DNA of 64,000 bases, from the NCBI GenBank assembly GCA_008638375.1, contig CM018046.1:1102501-1166500 (forward strand), written 5' to 3'. Both the position numbers and the translations under genes were made by a program. Origin of the DNA: Nyssa sinensis. Taxonomy: Eukaryota; Streptophyta; Magnoliopsida; Cornales; Nyssaceae. Shown piece after piece: positions 9,861-23,250 of the stretch (positions are counted from its first letter, which is position 1; each line of letters starts with the position of its first letter). Below the pieces are notes generated by a model. That model was not told the origin of the DNA. It saw only the letters and a list, made by a program, of their open reading frames with translations, and ran no database searches.

Positions 9861-11173
9861 TATCACGCCCCTAACCCGAAGGATCGAACTAAAGGGTCAT
9901 TGTAACCCCCAAAGGAATGTAATAGGACTAACCATTCTAGTCGAGTATATAAAATACAAACCATTTTTTTTTAAATGATTCCTTTAATTGGTTTCTCTTT
10001 GATCGGTTTCATGATTACACTTGTTCAAGTCTTGTAATAAGATTGAATGAGATTGATTACTATCAAAGGCACTATATGGATATGTTGGATCTAGTTGATA
10101 CATGTTTAATTTGATGACCTTGTGGCCACCGAGTGAGGGTGAGTTGCTTATAAATTTATACTCATGAATGTTGTGAAAAATTAGGTGGGAAAACACTTGA
10201 AAAAACAAAGGAGGTTTTGTCCAATTTTTTTTGAAAATAAAGCATTAGATAAATGTGTAAAACACCCTTTAAATAGGGGAGAAAAGGGCTCGCTATGGAG
10301 GTTTAGAAACCTTAGGAAATTGGGTTGAAAATGGGGAAAAAGTGGCCTTTAAAACTTTGGAAAAAAATCAAAAAATGGAACATTTAGGTTGCAGTCATGA
10401 ACAATGTTTCTGCAGAAAATTAGAAAAAAATCAGAAACTGCTCTCTGTTTGCTACAGTGACTCAGTGCGACATGCCCCAGCCCGCAGCCCCGGGTGCCCT
10501 GCGCACGCACGCTCCTGCTTGCGCGCAACCCGCGTGCCGCGCGCTGCCCTGCGCGCCCGTGCGCCTGCTGCGCCCACTGCCTTGCCCCATGGCTGCCTGC
10601 TGCTGCCCGTGCAACAGCCCTAACACCCCTCTTTTACACCACTTTCTTGCCACCTTTTTGAGGCATTTTTGGGACACTTTTTGAGTAATATTAGAGCACT
10701 ATTTTGGGCCATGATTGGCAAATTTTTAGACCACGTTTGACCACCATTTAGGGCTATGTTTGATCATTAATTTGGGCTATGCCTAGCCACTTTGTGGGAC
10801 CATGTTTGGCCCCATACTTAGACGATGTTAGGTGGACTTCTTGACAAATTCTTGGACTACACCTTAGGGTATTTTGGGGCCCTTTTGGGCCATCGTTCCA
10901 AGGCATTTTGGAAAAGGTTATGAGAACATTTTGGGAACTGTTTTTGAATATGACTTAAACTAAATTGGACATAAATTGAGAGGGGTACATGAGCAATGTG
11001 TGGTGATCGTTTTGAGTTAAGTTAAATGATGAGTCTTCATTAAACATTTTGGGGGAAAACTTGAGAAATAATGAGAGAGATTTCAATTAAATTTATTTAT
11101 TTATCGTTTATTTATTTCTTTTAATTTCCGTTCCCTCGCGCCTCGGGTTCGCGGAAATCCGGGGCGTGACATT
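9861..11173 (+). mobile_element. Solo-LTR-like element with TCACGCCCC...GGGGCGTGA ends
   Basis: It begins TATCACGCCCC and ends GGGGCGTGACA, palindromic ends of the TGT...ACA type. Internally, at 10100-10225, it shares a module with the element at 55571-59288 in the same orientation: GTTGTGGCCA(C/T)CGAGTGAGG-type sequence, then ACAAAGGAGGTT(T/C)TG. Both elements also share the closing segment with TTATTTATTT...GGGTTCG...GGGGCGTGACA. They therefore belong to one family, most likely long LTRs of a Ty3/gypsy lineage. No internal pol is present and no clean target duplication was found (GTAG left, TTGA right), so the left limit is uncertain. Confidence 0.6.
10462..10640. other. GC-rich island inside the LTR-like element
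   Basis: About 180 bases are dominated by GCGCGC, CCCTGCGC, GCCCGTGCGCC and TGCTGCCC words, in strong contrast to the AT-rich surroundings. It shows open reading frames on both strands (10342-10623, 10457-10684, 10462-10677), but these follow from base composition alone; the translations are Ala/Pro/Arg/Cys-rich low complexity. No CpG-island promoter or gene can be argued. Confidence 0.7.
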
Positions 11174-12990
11174 GACACATTAAAACTAACAATCTTCTAC
11201 CAACACAACCCACCTCAAAAGTTGGCAAAGCACCTAGAGAGAACAAAAAACTGGAATGTTCAAAGATGAGTAGTATAAACACCAACTACAGTCCCAAAAT
11301 TCACTTGAGTTGTCTTGAAATTTTGAAGCTCAAACTGGAAGAACACTTTTTCTCTAGGGGCTGTTTGAAAAATTTTCAAATTGGATCAGGTCAGAACCAC
11401 TCTCGTTAAGTTATCTGGTTTTTAAGAAAAGCAACTCCTCTCTGGTTTGACTTTGTTCAGGTTTTAAGTATTTTTTAGGATCAAACATGAACCAATATAC
11501 CGTTAAAAGGTATTTATCAAACATCAAAAAATTTAAAACCAGTTCATCTGTATTGTACATAACCGATTCTATCTTTTCCCAAACAGACCCTAGATTCTCA
11601 ACTGATCTTTTACCATATATGTAAATTTTCCCATTTAGATATAGTCACTCTTACCTTACTTTCTCTTTCTCTCTTTCTTTCTTTCTTTACTTTACTTTCT
11701 TCAATCAACCGAAAATGCTATTTCAATGCACTTGAGCCTTTTAATTTTACATCTCAGCAGACCCCAACTCAATACAGTAATCTACATACCTTCAAGCATC
11801 CTCACCAATTCTCTGATGAATCCACTATTTTCTGAGTGAACTTAACCTTCAGGAATCTATTTTCCATATACTCCATTTCTTTGATTTGAGTCAAAACAAG
11901 CCAATATAAATTCTCTAAATAGAAAGGAGGCAATCCACATCTTCTCTAAAAAGAGAAAGGAGATGAAGTGAAGTCTCTCCACAATCCACAATCCACAATC
12001 CACTGCATACTTGAACCTTGACAGAAGATACCATTCATTATGATTGAACCTGGAAGATACATAGGGGAAAAAGGGGAGGGGGGTTGAAATAGGGGAAAGG
12101 GGAACTGGAGTCGGACACAATTATCAGCCAGGTTATAAAGCAGATAATGCAGCCCAGGAAGTCCAGTGGCATATCAAATATTTAACAGAATTACTGAGAA
12201 GCCAATATGATCAACTGACCTAGATAATTAAAGAAGGGGAAGGGGAGAAAGAAGAAAGGACCCAGGGAACCACCAACAAACAGAAAGAAGAGGAGACGAC
12301 AAAAGAGAAGAACAAGAAGAAAGAGGCCATAGAAGAAGATATAGACAGAAGAAACCAGGAGATAGGTAGACAGCTCACCAACTAGACTGAATAAGGTTCA
12401 GAAACCAGGTCAACAGACCAAGGGAATCCCAAAACTCAAGACTGAATACTTAAAATTCTAAACAGCCTTCCAAAACCCCATCAAAACTCACACACTCAAT
12501 CTCCTCTTATTATATGAAATTCTCACCATCTTTTTTGTCTGACCTCTCAATTCTCTCTCTCTCTCTCTCCTTTTGCTATCTCTGAATCACACTCATCTTT
12601 CTTCTTTCTTTTCTCCACTCTTAACCAACTCTCCTTATTTTACCTCAATAATTTTCACACTCAACTTCAATTCTTTTCCTTTTTTCTTTCTTCCTCTCTG
12701 TTCCAATTCATAAAGACATAAGAAGCATTGCTCTGTTGTTGAGTTTGTAACTTGTAAAATTGTAATTGGGTTTAGCACTGAGGTTTACAAATGCTTTTCT
12801 TTTCTTCTGTATACCAAAACCATAATGTTCCATTGCCGAATCAGGATTTATTCAATAAGGGTCCTTACATTAATGATAATGCATATATTAAAGGAAAAAA
12901 AAGCGAAAAACACATTTTATAATCTACTTAAAGGTGTCAAATAGAGAATTCAAATATTATATGAATAAATGCATTCATTATACATATATA
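11174..12990. other. Intergenic DNA downstream of the GDSL gene
   Basis: No gene was recognised. It contains pyrimidine-rich microsatellites at 11655-11700 (CTTT type) and 12553-12570 (CT). A purine-rich stretch lies at 12230-12370, and a (TA)n run at about 12983-13000 lies directly 3' of the GDSL stop. Confidence 0.6.
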
Positions 12991-13008
12991 TATATATATA
13001 TTATAAAA

Positions 13009-15668
13009 CTAGGGATTATAATTGTAAAGCTCACGAATGTTGACTGGATAGCTAACTCTGTCATCACCATTCAGTAAAGTATTAGCAATAATGATATTAG
13101 CAGCTTCTGTTGGGTGATATGCATCCCAAAACACATACTTTGATCGATCATTGCACAGAACAGAGCTTGTGTTTGCATCGTTTCCTTTAGAGCAAACAAA
13201 TGGAGGAAAATATCCTCCACAACATGGATCATCAGCATTCTCGATACCTAGCATTAATATTGCACAACTATAAAATTAACAAAAGAATAGTTTTAGGTCC
13301 TACTTAAAAAGAAGAACCTAAATTTTATATATCCAAAATATAATTAAATTTAAAGTCTAAAGTTAATAAAAGTTTAACTTAACAAAAATTTCCCAAATTT
13401 TATGTATTTATACTATAAATTATTTATAATATAATCAAATTAGAAATTTATTGTTAATAAAAATCTAACTCTATAAAGAAAAAGGCCTTATCAAAATGTG
13501 AAAACTCAATTATTAGAGGTTCATTCGAAATATACATCTCTAGTTAGAAAATAATTAAATTTTATATTACAAAAGTAATATATAAAAAAAATTAAAAAAT
13601 TATATTAATATTAAAAAAAATTATTTATTTAAAGTTATCATTTTATCGCTTTAGGTCCAATTGCATAGAACTGTCCTATCAAGAACCTCAAAAGTTGTAA
13701 GCTTACCGTATTGATGATGATTTAGTATGATTCCTGAGACAATATCATAGGAATTTGCATAAACAAAGATGGCTTCCGGTCCCATCTCTTGATTCAAACG
13801 ATCTAGCACCTCGCTTAGTTTTTTATTGTAGCCTTGAATTAATGTATTGACCTTAACCGAGCATTTTCCACTTGGTACAAGATGGAGGGCTCGAACAAAT
13901 GGTATGCATCCAAGAGGTCCAATCCCAACTACAATGAATTTTCGTGCCCCTAGCTCGTGCAGTCGCTTCACACAAGAAAGCAAACAAGTCAGGATAATAT
14001 ATGCCACAAACTTTATCAGATAAGATGATACAATCTTAGCATTTTAAGATACCTTAAGCTGTATTGTCAAGTTGGAAACCATGAAGTCCTGGAACATTAT
14101 AGGAGAAACCTTGTCTTCCCCGAAAAATGGAATGGATGGTTGGAAATAGTTCAATACATCATTGGACCCAATTGTTAAAGAGAAGATTGCCTTCTTTAAG
14201 AATTTCTGTGTTCCCCTCTCTCCCATCAAGCTCACCATATAAGTAGTCCTACTCTGCTCAAAATAGTTGATTTGCTCTCTTAGTGGTATTCTTCCTATCT
14301 GTACGTGCCACATATTTTCCAGGTTAGAAGTAATTCTATTTGCACCAATGAAACTCAAATGACCGTAATTAGATGAAAAGGGTCATAACATGTACATACA
14401 AACAAGGTTCCAGTTTCATCCAAAATTCCTGAAGCTCCCGAAGCATAATTTATTCCGGCGAGAATCGTATTAGAAGTTGTGTTAGGAGCTAGATAGGGTG
14501 GAGGAAATGACATTTCTCCAAAAGCTTGACCTGAATGCATCACATCAAGAAGGGTTAATTGATGCAACCACATATTACTGCAGTCATTTGATAAGCAGCT
14601 TCAAGAAAATTTGGTTTTCAATGCTCACTTTAATGACACCCCGTGCCCTACTTCAGATGGGAAATTAAGTGCTTTTCATACTTTAGTCTGTCTAAGATTA
14701 AAGGCACCGAATTGGGTGATCTGGATATCTATCAACTAGCCTGCCATATGTAGTTAGAACAGGGCAAGTTGGACTGAGATAGTAACTGCTTTTATTAGGA
14801 GAAGTGCTTGAATATATAGATGAACTGCCTAGAATGAACAATCTCTTGACATGATTCAAGAAAACTAAATTTATATATTTAATCTGAAATTTTACCGTTA
14901 CAACTTAAAAAAATAGAAAAATATTTTAATGCCCACCGCATTGTACCCAACTTCTTACATGAAGTTGTAAACACGGTGGACTCAATAAATAATGAACTCA
15001 CCTAATGTGAGATGTGGACATAATGTGATGGGGGCATTAAAACCTTGCTCTTAAAAAAATTTGAACACGTACAAGGTTAAACAAAATTTCTAATACAGAA
15101 TGTTGTGGCTGATTGGGCTCTAATTACTCCAAACCAAAATATCATCAATGTTGGTACTCCTCAACACAATAACACGAAAGCTCTTGGCAGCCTCTGTCCT
15201 ATTTTAATGAAAATGGTTGGTGTATTTGAATTATTTCATGAACCAACCAAAATAAATCTCATAATCTCTCTTTATGTGCTATGTTTTTCAATTGGGTCAA
15301 GATCTAAGATCATTTAATATGATTGAAGCAACTTATAGTACTTGAAAAATTAATGCAAAAAAATAATATGATCATGGGTGCCGCAGCATGCAAGAAGAAT
15401 GCTTGGTGGCTTTACCTACAATATCGGATATGGTGCGTCCATTTGTGAATCTTCCGGTGGGTTGCCCACCGGAAGGTGCAAAGTCTATACCATAAGGAGG
15501 AGAGTCTGCCTTGGAGAGGGTGAAAAGATAGTCATTATTTCCGGCGTCAACCAGGGAGTCTCCAAACACGAAGTTGGTGAAAGGAAGACATGGCGAGACA
15601 TGGAGGGAGAGAAGAGCGAACATTATGAAGATAGAAAACACAGAAATCACAAGGATCTCCATTGTCAT
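13009..15668 (-). CDS. GDSL esterase/lipase, five exons, intact
   Basis: A plant GDSL (SGNH) hydrolase that cleaves ester or acyl bonds of lipids or other esters, normally secreted. Exons on the minus strand: 15668-15416, 14530-14400, 14298-14053, 13965-13707 and 13247-13009. All have GT-AG junctions, total 1128 nt and stay in frame, giving 375 aa, the usual family length. Residues 1-26 form a hydrophobic signal peptide. Block I is [13 protein letters not shown] with nucleophile Ser38. Block II is [12 protein letters not shown] (about 110-121). Block III is GSND with oxyanion Asn174. Block V is DAYHPTEA with Asp338 and His341. The NADDPCCGG cysteine pair and C-terminal NIRELYNY are typical. 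The start is the ATG before the signal peptide. All catalytic elements are present, so it should be functional. The substrate cannot be read from sequence. Confidence 0.95.
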
Positions 15669-15699
15669 GCAGGAAACCTAGCGTACCCTAACCAACAAA

Positions 15700-16284
15700 T
15701 ACACACGGCTAGTTGATTTCTCAGTACGAACTGATGACTCTAGTGCTAAACAGAAGCACATGGCACTTTGCATGTCGTGCTAAGGCTGGTAAGATATTTG
15801 AAAGAGTCTCGAGTGACTTGGTCTATTGCATATCTTCATGATTGAAATCTGACGTAATGTTTGGAACTCTTTGGTCAGTTAGGTCTGTAACCTGTAAATT
15901 ATATTGTGGGGGTCATTCAAATAATCTACCTACTTTCCGACCATATATTTAATAATATAAATGACTACATATATGATATAAATTATATTGTTTCATAACA
16001 ATAATATAATGAGACAGTAGTAATATATTCCGAAACTTAGGACACAATCTGTCCCTACACTGAATACACAAAAGTAATACAAATCATAAATGTTCATAAT
16101 TTTATAATATTCAAATAAAAAGGAGAGCAAATACCTAATGCAAGAAAGAAATGAGTTTACACTGCTGAAAGATTATATATATATATATATATATAGATAT
16201 ATAGTCGTTCATATATATATACAAACATCAATTTGTTGAAATTAGTTAAGTTCATTCGAGTTTTAATCTTCAATTTCTTTCGTT
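15700..16284. other. Upstream region of the GDSL gene
   Basis: This should hold the promoter and 5' UTR of the GDSL gene (reading leftward). A (TA)n run lies at about 16173-16192. No individual element can be assigned with confidence. Confidence 0.4.
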
Positions 16285-16615
16285 GTAAATACACCCCTTC
16301 TCAATTTTTGTTTTCATTTTTAAATAAATATTAATTAAAATTTAAATTTATTTTTTTATAAAATAAAAAGATGTTATTTACCTTAAATTTATTTTTATAT
16401 AAAATAAAAAATCTCTATAAAAATAATTAAAAAAAATTGGTCAAAATTAAAAAAAAATGTAAAATAGAAAAAAATGAAAAAAGATTGGGATAATTTTGTC
16501 ATTTAAAAAAAAAAATTACTGGAGGTTATTTGTAGTCTATCATTGTAATTTTAGAAACTTTAAAGGAGGTCAGTATAATTATCAAAAACTTAAAAAAAAT
16601 TTAGTATAATTTACC
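16285..16615. repeat. GGTAAATTAY-type dispersed repeat, copy 1
   Basis: It shares the core TTAAATTTATTTTTATATAA...AAAAATTGGTCAAAATTA and the closing AGTATAATTTACC with similar segments at 30141-30574 and 43941-44432. It is AT-rich and non-coding, like a MITE. The left limit is approximate. Confidence 0.6.
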
Positions 16616-17334
16616 ATTTTTATATTTATTTTTTCAATGTACCTTTCAACAAATTCATAAGTGATGTTGTGTCGTATTACTTTTTTGGGTTGTTCAACAA
16701 AAAATTCAAGAAAAATAACAAAATTATCATCATATCTACTTTCAAATATATTAACCCCATAAGTTCTTTAATTATTTTGTGACTAAAATATTCCTTCAGT
16801 GTTTTCTCCAAAAATAGTCTAACTACTTTCATGAATGGCACCCAAATATGAAGAAAAAAATTTCAAAATTCAATAACTCACAATATATAAATTTGTTTAT
16901 AATAAAATTTATATATTTAGACTAAAATTCAAAATCTATTAATTAAGATTAATGTTGCATATGATCAATATTTCAAGGGTAAATTACACCTGGATGCCGG
17001 ATAAGAGGGTTAGATAGGATAAATATTATCATATCTCATGTTTGATGTTTTCCATTAGGATTTGATATTTATATCCCGTGAATCATTTATATGTCACCTG
17101 TGTGGGATATAACTTATCCTAAGGGGGTGGTGATATTAAAGTTATCACATCCCACTGAAATAAAAATACAATGCCACAGTCATAAAAAAAATTACAACAC
17201 TGTAATATAAAAAGACGAAGACGTCGAAGAGTCAAGTTAAAAAATTAATTTTTTTCTTTTATTCATTGTTCAATTTTTTTTTTTATATGTTCCAGATTTT
17301 TTAATGTATTTTTAGTATCAATAAATTGACTATT

Positions 17335-17440
17335 TTATATATATATATATATATAAAATAATATATATCTTGTATTTTTTGATGTTACTGTTATATATAT
17401 ATATATATATATACACACACATACACACACACATATATAT
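17335..17440. repeat. TA and CA microsatellites
   Basis: Two (TA)n runs (about 17335-17356 and 17392-17412) separated by 35 bases, the second followed by an alternating CA/TA run. Confidence 0.85.
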
Positions 17441-17734
17441 CTCATTGATTTGGATGATTTTTAAAAATACACACTATAATTATTTTTTAGTCACTTCGAA
17501 AGTAAGAGACTATTATATTTTGAATGATGTTTATACAATTACATTCTAAAATATTATGATTACGGTTATTAGATTTTACAATTGATTTGTGAATAAAATT
17601 TTAATTTTAGATACCTCATATGCATATATTTTTTTAAAAAAATGACCTTCATAAAAATAATTTTTGAAAACCGAACTTTGTATTCGAACCTTATATTCGG
17701 TAGAAAAACAAACATAGGAATGAGATATAACAAC

Positions 17735-18287
17735 TGATGCTGCACTTTTTTGTCCTGGCACAGGGTAGGCTCCCTAGCACAATATTGTCTGCTTTGGGCT
17801 GCCCGTAGGTCTTATGGCCCACATGTCTTTGTCCTTCCAGGAAGGAAAAGGCCTTGTAGGTGAGAGATGTGTCATCTTAGTTCAGCCGTACAATATTGCT
17901 TGTGCTAAGAAGAGAGTAGCCTGGGGCTTATAAGCGACGTTAGTTCTCGACTCCTAACCGATGTAGGACTCAAAGTGGCACAACAGTTACTCCCCCCAGT
18001 CGGAATTGGTAGAACACAGGAACGAGGCATGTGGTCCAAGCGTTTTCACAGACGGCGTCAAACTGATACTACATTTTTTCGCCCTAGCACATAGTAAGCT
18101 CTCTATCACAATATTATTCGCTTTGGGCTGCCCTTAGGTCTTATGGCTCGCACGTCTTTGTTCCTGTGAGCGGGGTACATGACCATGCCGCTTTTAAGGA
18201 GGCCTTGTACTAGGAAGAGAGTAGCTTAGAGCTTATAAATGACGCAAGTTCTCGACTCCTAACCGATGTGGGACTCAAAGTGGCACA
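17735..18287. mobile_element. Dimeric hAT-like MITE with 8-bp target duplication
   Basis: Two related units, 17735-17985 and 18064-18287, each begin TGAT(G/A)CT(G/A)CA(C/T)TTTTTT and end GGACTCAAAGTGGCACA. They share internal words (CTTTGGGCTGCCC, AGGTCTTATGGC, GTTCTCGACTCCTAACCGATG). The unit ends are roughly inverted (GCACTTT at the left, AAAGTGGC at the right). The pair as a whole is flanked by a perfect 8-bp repeat ATAACAAC (17727-17734 and 18288-18295), suggesting insertion as one composite. An 8-bp duplication is typical of hAT-type elements. A single unit lies at 31309-31498. No coding capacity. Confidence 0.78.
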
Positions 18288-18295
18288 ATAACAAC

Positions 18296-19849
18296 ATATT
18301 CGGCTATTTATCTGGCTTAATTCTAAATACTAGATTGAAATATTTAATATCTCACAAAATTTTATATTGTATCTGATCCAATTATATTCTATCTAACCGC
18401 ACCTTCTTATAGAGTCATCTAAACGAGGCCTGTAATAATTACTGATGAAAATTTAAAATTTCTCAAAATCCAGTAAAATATAGTGAAGTATTTTAAAATT
18501 TCTTTATTTATAAATTCACTTCTCAAAATCCCTAATTGGAAGTTGATTTAGATTGATTGTCAAGGACATACCACAGACTCATCATAAATAATGATCCATT
18601 AAAGTGTGCCATCATTAATTATGAGATACTTCCGGCAGGTACCTAAATTGAACATCAAATTCAATTTGATGAAGACTTCATCACCAACAAAATAAGGCTT
18701 TTAATTAAGCTTGCACCCAAAATGCCTTGTCTTTAGATTATGTCAAATAATGAGAATCTATAGGGTGTGTTCATCACCCAAAATCAGAAAGAAAAGAAAA
18801 ATCACATAAGTGGTAGTTATTTATCTTTTTTTTTTCTTAAAAAAAATTTTGGAATAGCAAAATTAAGTTATCTATTTTGTTTATTTGCTATTTTACGAAT
18901 ATTTTTAAAATTAATTAATGCATTTTATATTTTTATTTAATTTTTTTAAAAATTATAATTATACAAATAATCCAATAATCAATTTAGTCGATATAGCATT
19001 ACTTTTCTTAATATTATAGCCAGTCACTGTTTTTTTACATTTATAAATTTTCATAATCTCCCTATTAGTTAAATAAAAGAAAAATGCCTTAGACATGGTT
19101 TCGTACATGCTATGAATGGCTCACAATTGCCGAAATTACGGTCACAATTGTCTAACGGTACGTGCATTAAACTAATAGCATTCTTATCAACATTTAATGC
19201 TATTTGAAATTGGTGGTTCCTAATTAATAAAAACAATAATTTCATACTATTTTACAAAATTTAATGCAGCATTGCTGTCCGTTCATTGCTGGCGTATCTA
19301 GTTATGTATTGACAAAATTGAAAGGAACCTTTCAATCCGGAAAAGTGAAGGCACTCACGTGAAGAAGAGGGTTGTGGAAATAACAATTTTAAAAAAAAAT
19401 TTGAATTAAAATTCAAAAAGCATTAATTGTAAAAAATCTTCAACCTAAAATGTATAATTGTAAATAGTGTAATACGAGTATAAGCTTGAATTTACATGAA
19501 ATATGATATTTTAATTATTAAATAATTTAAGAATTAGAGATAAAATTATTAAGATAGAAAAAAAATTAATTCTTAAACCATCAAATAATTAAAACATCTT
19601 ATTTTATATAAACTCAATTTTACAGTATCATTAATTTGATAAATTAACATTACTGGTAAACTTAATTCTATCCAACCAAAATATATATTATTATTATTAT
19701 TATGATGTTGAAATATGAAATATGTTAAAATGCCTCCATAATCAATTTCCTCAAATTAATGTGATTGATCAAATTCCTTAGCTAATGAACTAGCAAGTTT
19801 ATAAAATTTAATGATAGTTTAGTGATTCCCCTTAGGGTTCTTGTCACAT
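18296..19849. other. AT-rich intergenic DNA, no gene
   Basis: Nothing recognisable beyond short homopolymer and ATT runs (for example (TTA)n at 19687-19700). Confidence 0.6.
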
Positions 19850-20879
19850 CCCTACACCTTACCTTGTGAAAAATGCGGAGTTCACGACTGGCTATCCAAG
19901 CCACGTCTCTCACATCCCATCTTGTGCAGACCTGCAAATGACTATGACCCAATCAAAGGTCTCAAACAGATCCCCAAGTGGATTACATTTGTTTAACAAA
20001 TAATTTACTAGTGAAAACTTCCATCATATTTGTTCAAATGATATATTTGTGAGTGCAACCACACTTGACAAAGCAGAACTAAGTACATATCAGAGGGTTT
20101 CACTAGATAACATAGTTTTTACATTAGAGTTTCTTATACATCATTCATATCAAAAGCTACAAGGAAAAACTACGTATACCGTATCTAGTATACAAAATAT
20201 TAAAGTAGGTAAGAATGGCTTATATGCTCTAATTGGGCCCATACAAAAAGTTTGACTAATTAAGCTTAACATTTGTCCTTCATTCCCCGTCATTGGGGCC
20301 ATCACTTAAAAAGGTGTAAGTAACTGGAGTGAGCTAACTTCAGCTTTATGAGTAACACAGGTGCCTTGTCATGAATTTTCGCAAATCGAAAATACTATTT
20401 CCATAAATAGCATTTAAAAGTGTTAGTCCTAAAACTTTTCAACCAAAGGCATCTCAGTAGTTTTGATAATCACAAAACATTATCTAATGAACTAATGTTT
20501 TATCCAAGTGATAATAAAAATAGGTCATGTAGGTCAAAGAAGATTGCAGACCAATAAATGACAAAGTCTATCATACTAAATAATGCCACTCAATAATATG
20601 CTTTAAAACGAAGATCAAATCTAGCGGAATGCTTTCATGTTGATTCAAGCAAATGAATACACTTAAGCCCAATGATTCAAGACAAGACAAGTAAAGACTT
20701 TCATTTTTCTTATTTTGGGTTTTAGGTTTTGAGTGACAGTAGGATTAGATTGATTATTCGGTCATGAAGCTCTTATTATTTAAAATGATCATTTAAGAAC
20801 TAATGTCAAATGATTTTTCAAAACAAAACATTGCCCCAGCTTAAGTTTTGAATGATCAAAAGGTTTTGATAAAAGTATA

Positions 20880-21870
20880 TTGAGAAAAATAATTTAGACA
20901 ATACTCACTAGTTTAAACTAGTTCGGCCGACTCATGGAACTACTCGATTGATATTTTTACATTGATCAAACCAAGTCGACTGATCTAAAGAACTAATCAA
21001 TTGGATGATATTTTTCAAGACAAGTCTAAAACTTACTGTCTAAATCATTTGACCTCTAAAGAGAATCAATCGACTATCTTTCAAAAGATAATTTAGTGTA
21101 TAAACAGAACTAGCCGACTGATCTAAAGAATCAAGTCGACTGATTGTTCTTGATCAAATGAACCTTAAAGCCTCTAAAAATATCAGTTGACCTAATCAGT
21201 CGACCAGTCCTTATTGTAGTCGACTAGTTGATGATTCTATCGATGTGCAAATCACAAATTTTAAATAGACAAAAAAGGGGAAGGAATGACTCTTTTTGAA
21301 AAGTAACAGACATATTCTTTAAATGGCTATAAATAGAGATTCTCTAGGGCATTCTATGCATATACTTAAATGCTTACACTTCTTCATCCTTGTTATTGAC
21401 TTTAGATCTAACATCTTCTAAATCTAGATTTGAAACTTATACTCATCTTAAATACTCAGAGTTTACACTTGATCAATCTATAGAGAGTGAGCATTTTATT
21501 GCACCAAACTACTCTAGAAGATAGTGTTATTCGGTAAAAATCTTTGTATCATCTCACTGCGGTGAGAGTTGTGGGCAAGGTGCTACCTGGTGAGGCAAAA
21601 TTGTATGTTTTGTTGGGATAAGAGGGTTGCATTCTTCGTATTGTAAATGTTTGGTCTCCACCTGCAAGGAGGTCACAATAGTGAAAAACCTCAAGTGAGA
21701 ATACTTGAGTCGAAGACGTAAGAAATTTTTCGAATCCTCGTAAAACTGTTGTGATTGCTCTCTCTTATTTATTTATTTATTTATTTATGCATTTACAACT
21801 TTCATATTTAAAATTCCTAAAAGAAACCAATATTTTTAATATATCCTATTCACCCCCCCGTCCAAGATAA
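20880..21870 (+). mobile_element. Copia-type LTR 3' part (Sirevirus or Tork style)
   Basis: GTCGACTGATCTAAAGAA-type words recur between 20930 and 21230. They are followed by a transcript-start-like region, the phrase GAGTCGAAGACGTAAG at 21707, and TATCCTATTCACCCCCCC near 21842. In plant copia elements I know, this order (GAAGACGTAGGC..., then CTATTCACCCCCCTC) marks the U5 end of an LTR. No primer site or coding region was found downstream. Confidence 0.5.
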
Positions 21871-23099
21871 CTATCTGGGCAACAAAAAGTATTTAAGAGA
21901 ATTTACTAGCATTTTAGAACATATAAATAGAGTTCTTGCATAAATAGATCATGTGGAGATCATGCTAGTAAGTTTTGTAAAACTGAATAGAACTAAGAGT
22001 TTTGCAAATAATTATAGCATATCACATCATATCATGTAAATAAATTTTTCCATCATGAACAGATTGAATAGGACAAAATAGAGGTGGTCACATAATAACT
22101 GCTAGTAATTTAGAGGTCATTACTTACATAGGCTTACCGACTAAGAATCCCCCAACACAGTACATCATGTGCGGCCTACTAAGAAGCCTACTAGCTAAGA
22201 AACCCCCTATAAGGTGCATCATGTGTGGTTTACTAAGAATCCTACCAGCTAAGAAACCCCTAATAAAGTCCATTATGTCATGTTAGTAATGTAATGGGGA
22301 CATCATATAAGATGGCGTTTAAAACATATTACAAAAATGAGTATTTTAGCTATACATGGTTATAAGAAAATTTTATAATGCTGAGTATAAAAGCATGTTC
22401 AATGTTCATAACATAGTTCTTAACAAAATTCTTACATTGTCATTAAAACAAAGTTCTTAACAGAGTTTTCATTTTACAATATAGTGTAAACTATTTGTAT
22501 AAAATGCATTTGATAGAAATAACACTAGTTAAAGGTACAATGTTACTCATATGCGGTCTAGAAACTTATAAATGTCTTTAGCTTAGTCAATGGGTCCTAT
22601 AATTGAGATCATAATCTCATTAATTACCTATTTCTATTTTTCTTAAATTAGGTCACTGTTTGTGAATTTAAAAAAATTGACCCTCTTGTAATTTTGGCCA
22701 AATTATTCATGGATCCATAAGCATCTAAGATCCAATTTCTTATATTTGTAACATGAAGGAAATACATAAAAACATAAAATGGGTGTTAATTCGGTTACCT
22801 TTTCATATCAAGAACAGTAGAAATAGAAGAGGAGCTTTGAATTATGAGCTTTCTTGGAACATCACAAAGATTCTTGGAACATTACAAGAGATCCTCCTCG
22901 TCAAATAGGATGGCTACAAGATAAAGTCGCCTATATATTTTCACGATTTAAGACCAAGGGCATTATGATGGTCACCCAATAATAATTTCAGAGAGAGTGA
23001 TCACTTAAAACTTCATGTGATAATTATATAGGAGAGTATAGAAGAATGGATTGATTACACTTAACCAATTGGCATATTTTTATATCTCATGACCATAAC

Positions 23100-23250
23100 T
23101 AATGGGATAACTACAAAACTTATGTGATAATATCTAAGTTGGTTAAAACTAACTAGAACAAGTAAGAATTTTAACCACATATAAACTTTTATCATAATTA
23201 TCACAAACCGTACAAATCTTGTGGATGCAAAACGGGTTCGAGTCCACATA
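23100..23250 (+). repeat. Possible pol III-type (SINE-like) fragment
   Basis: GGTTCGAGTCC at 23229 is a perfect tRNA-like B box, and TCTAAGTTGGTTAAAAC upstream resembles an A box. The distance (about 100 bases) and poor folding exclude an ordinary tRNA. SINE-like remnant at best. Confidence 0.25.

Noticed and set aside
10342..10684. Overlapping ORFs rich in Ala, Pro, Arg and Cys on both strands
   Set aside because: They arise from the GC-rich composition inside an LTR-like element; no domain, and open frames exist on both strands.
15378..15716. 112-codon plus-strand ORF
   Set aside because: Antisense shadow of GDSL exon 1.
22140..22270. Repeated AGCTAAGAAACCCC-type words, considered as a CRISPR-like array
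   Set aside because: Only two or three diverged copies without regular spacers, in a plant nuclear retroelement context.
23229..23240. Possible tRNA gene from a perfect GGTTCGAGTCC box
   Set aside because: No cloverleaf with proper acceptor and anticodon stems could be formed; the A-box-like sequence is too far upstream.
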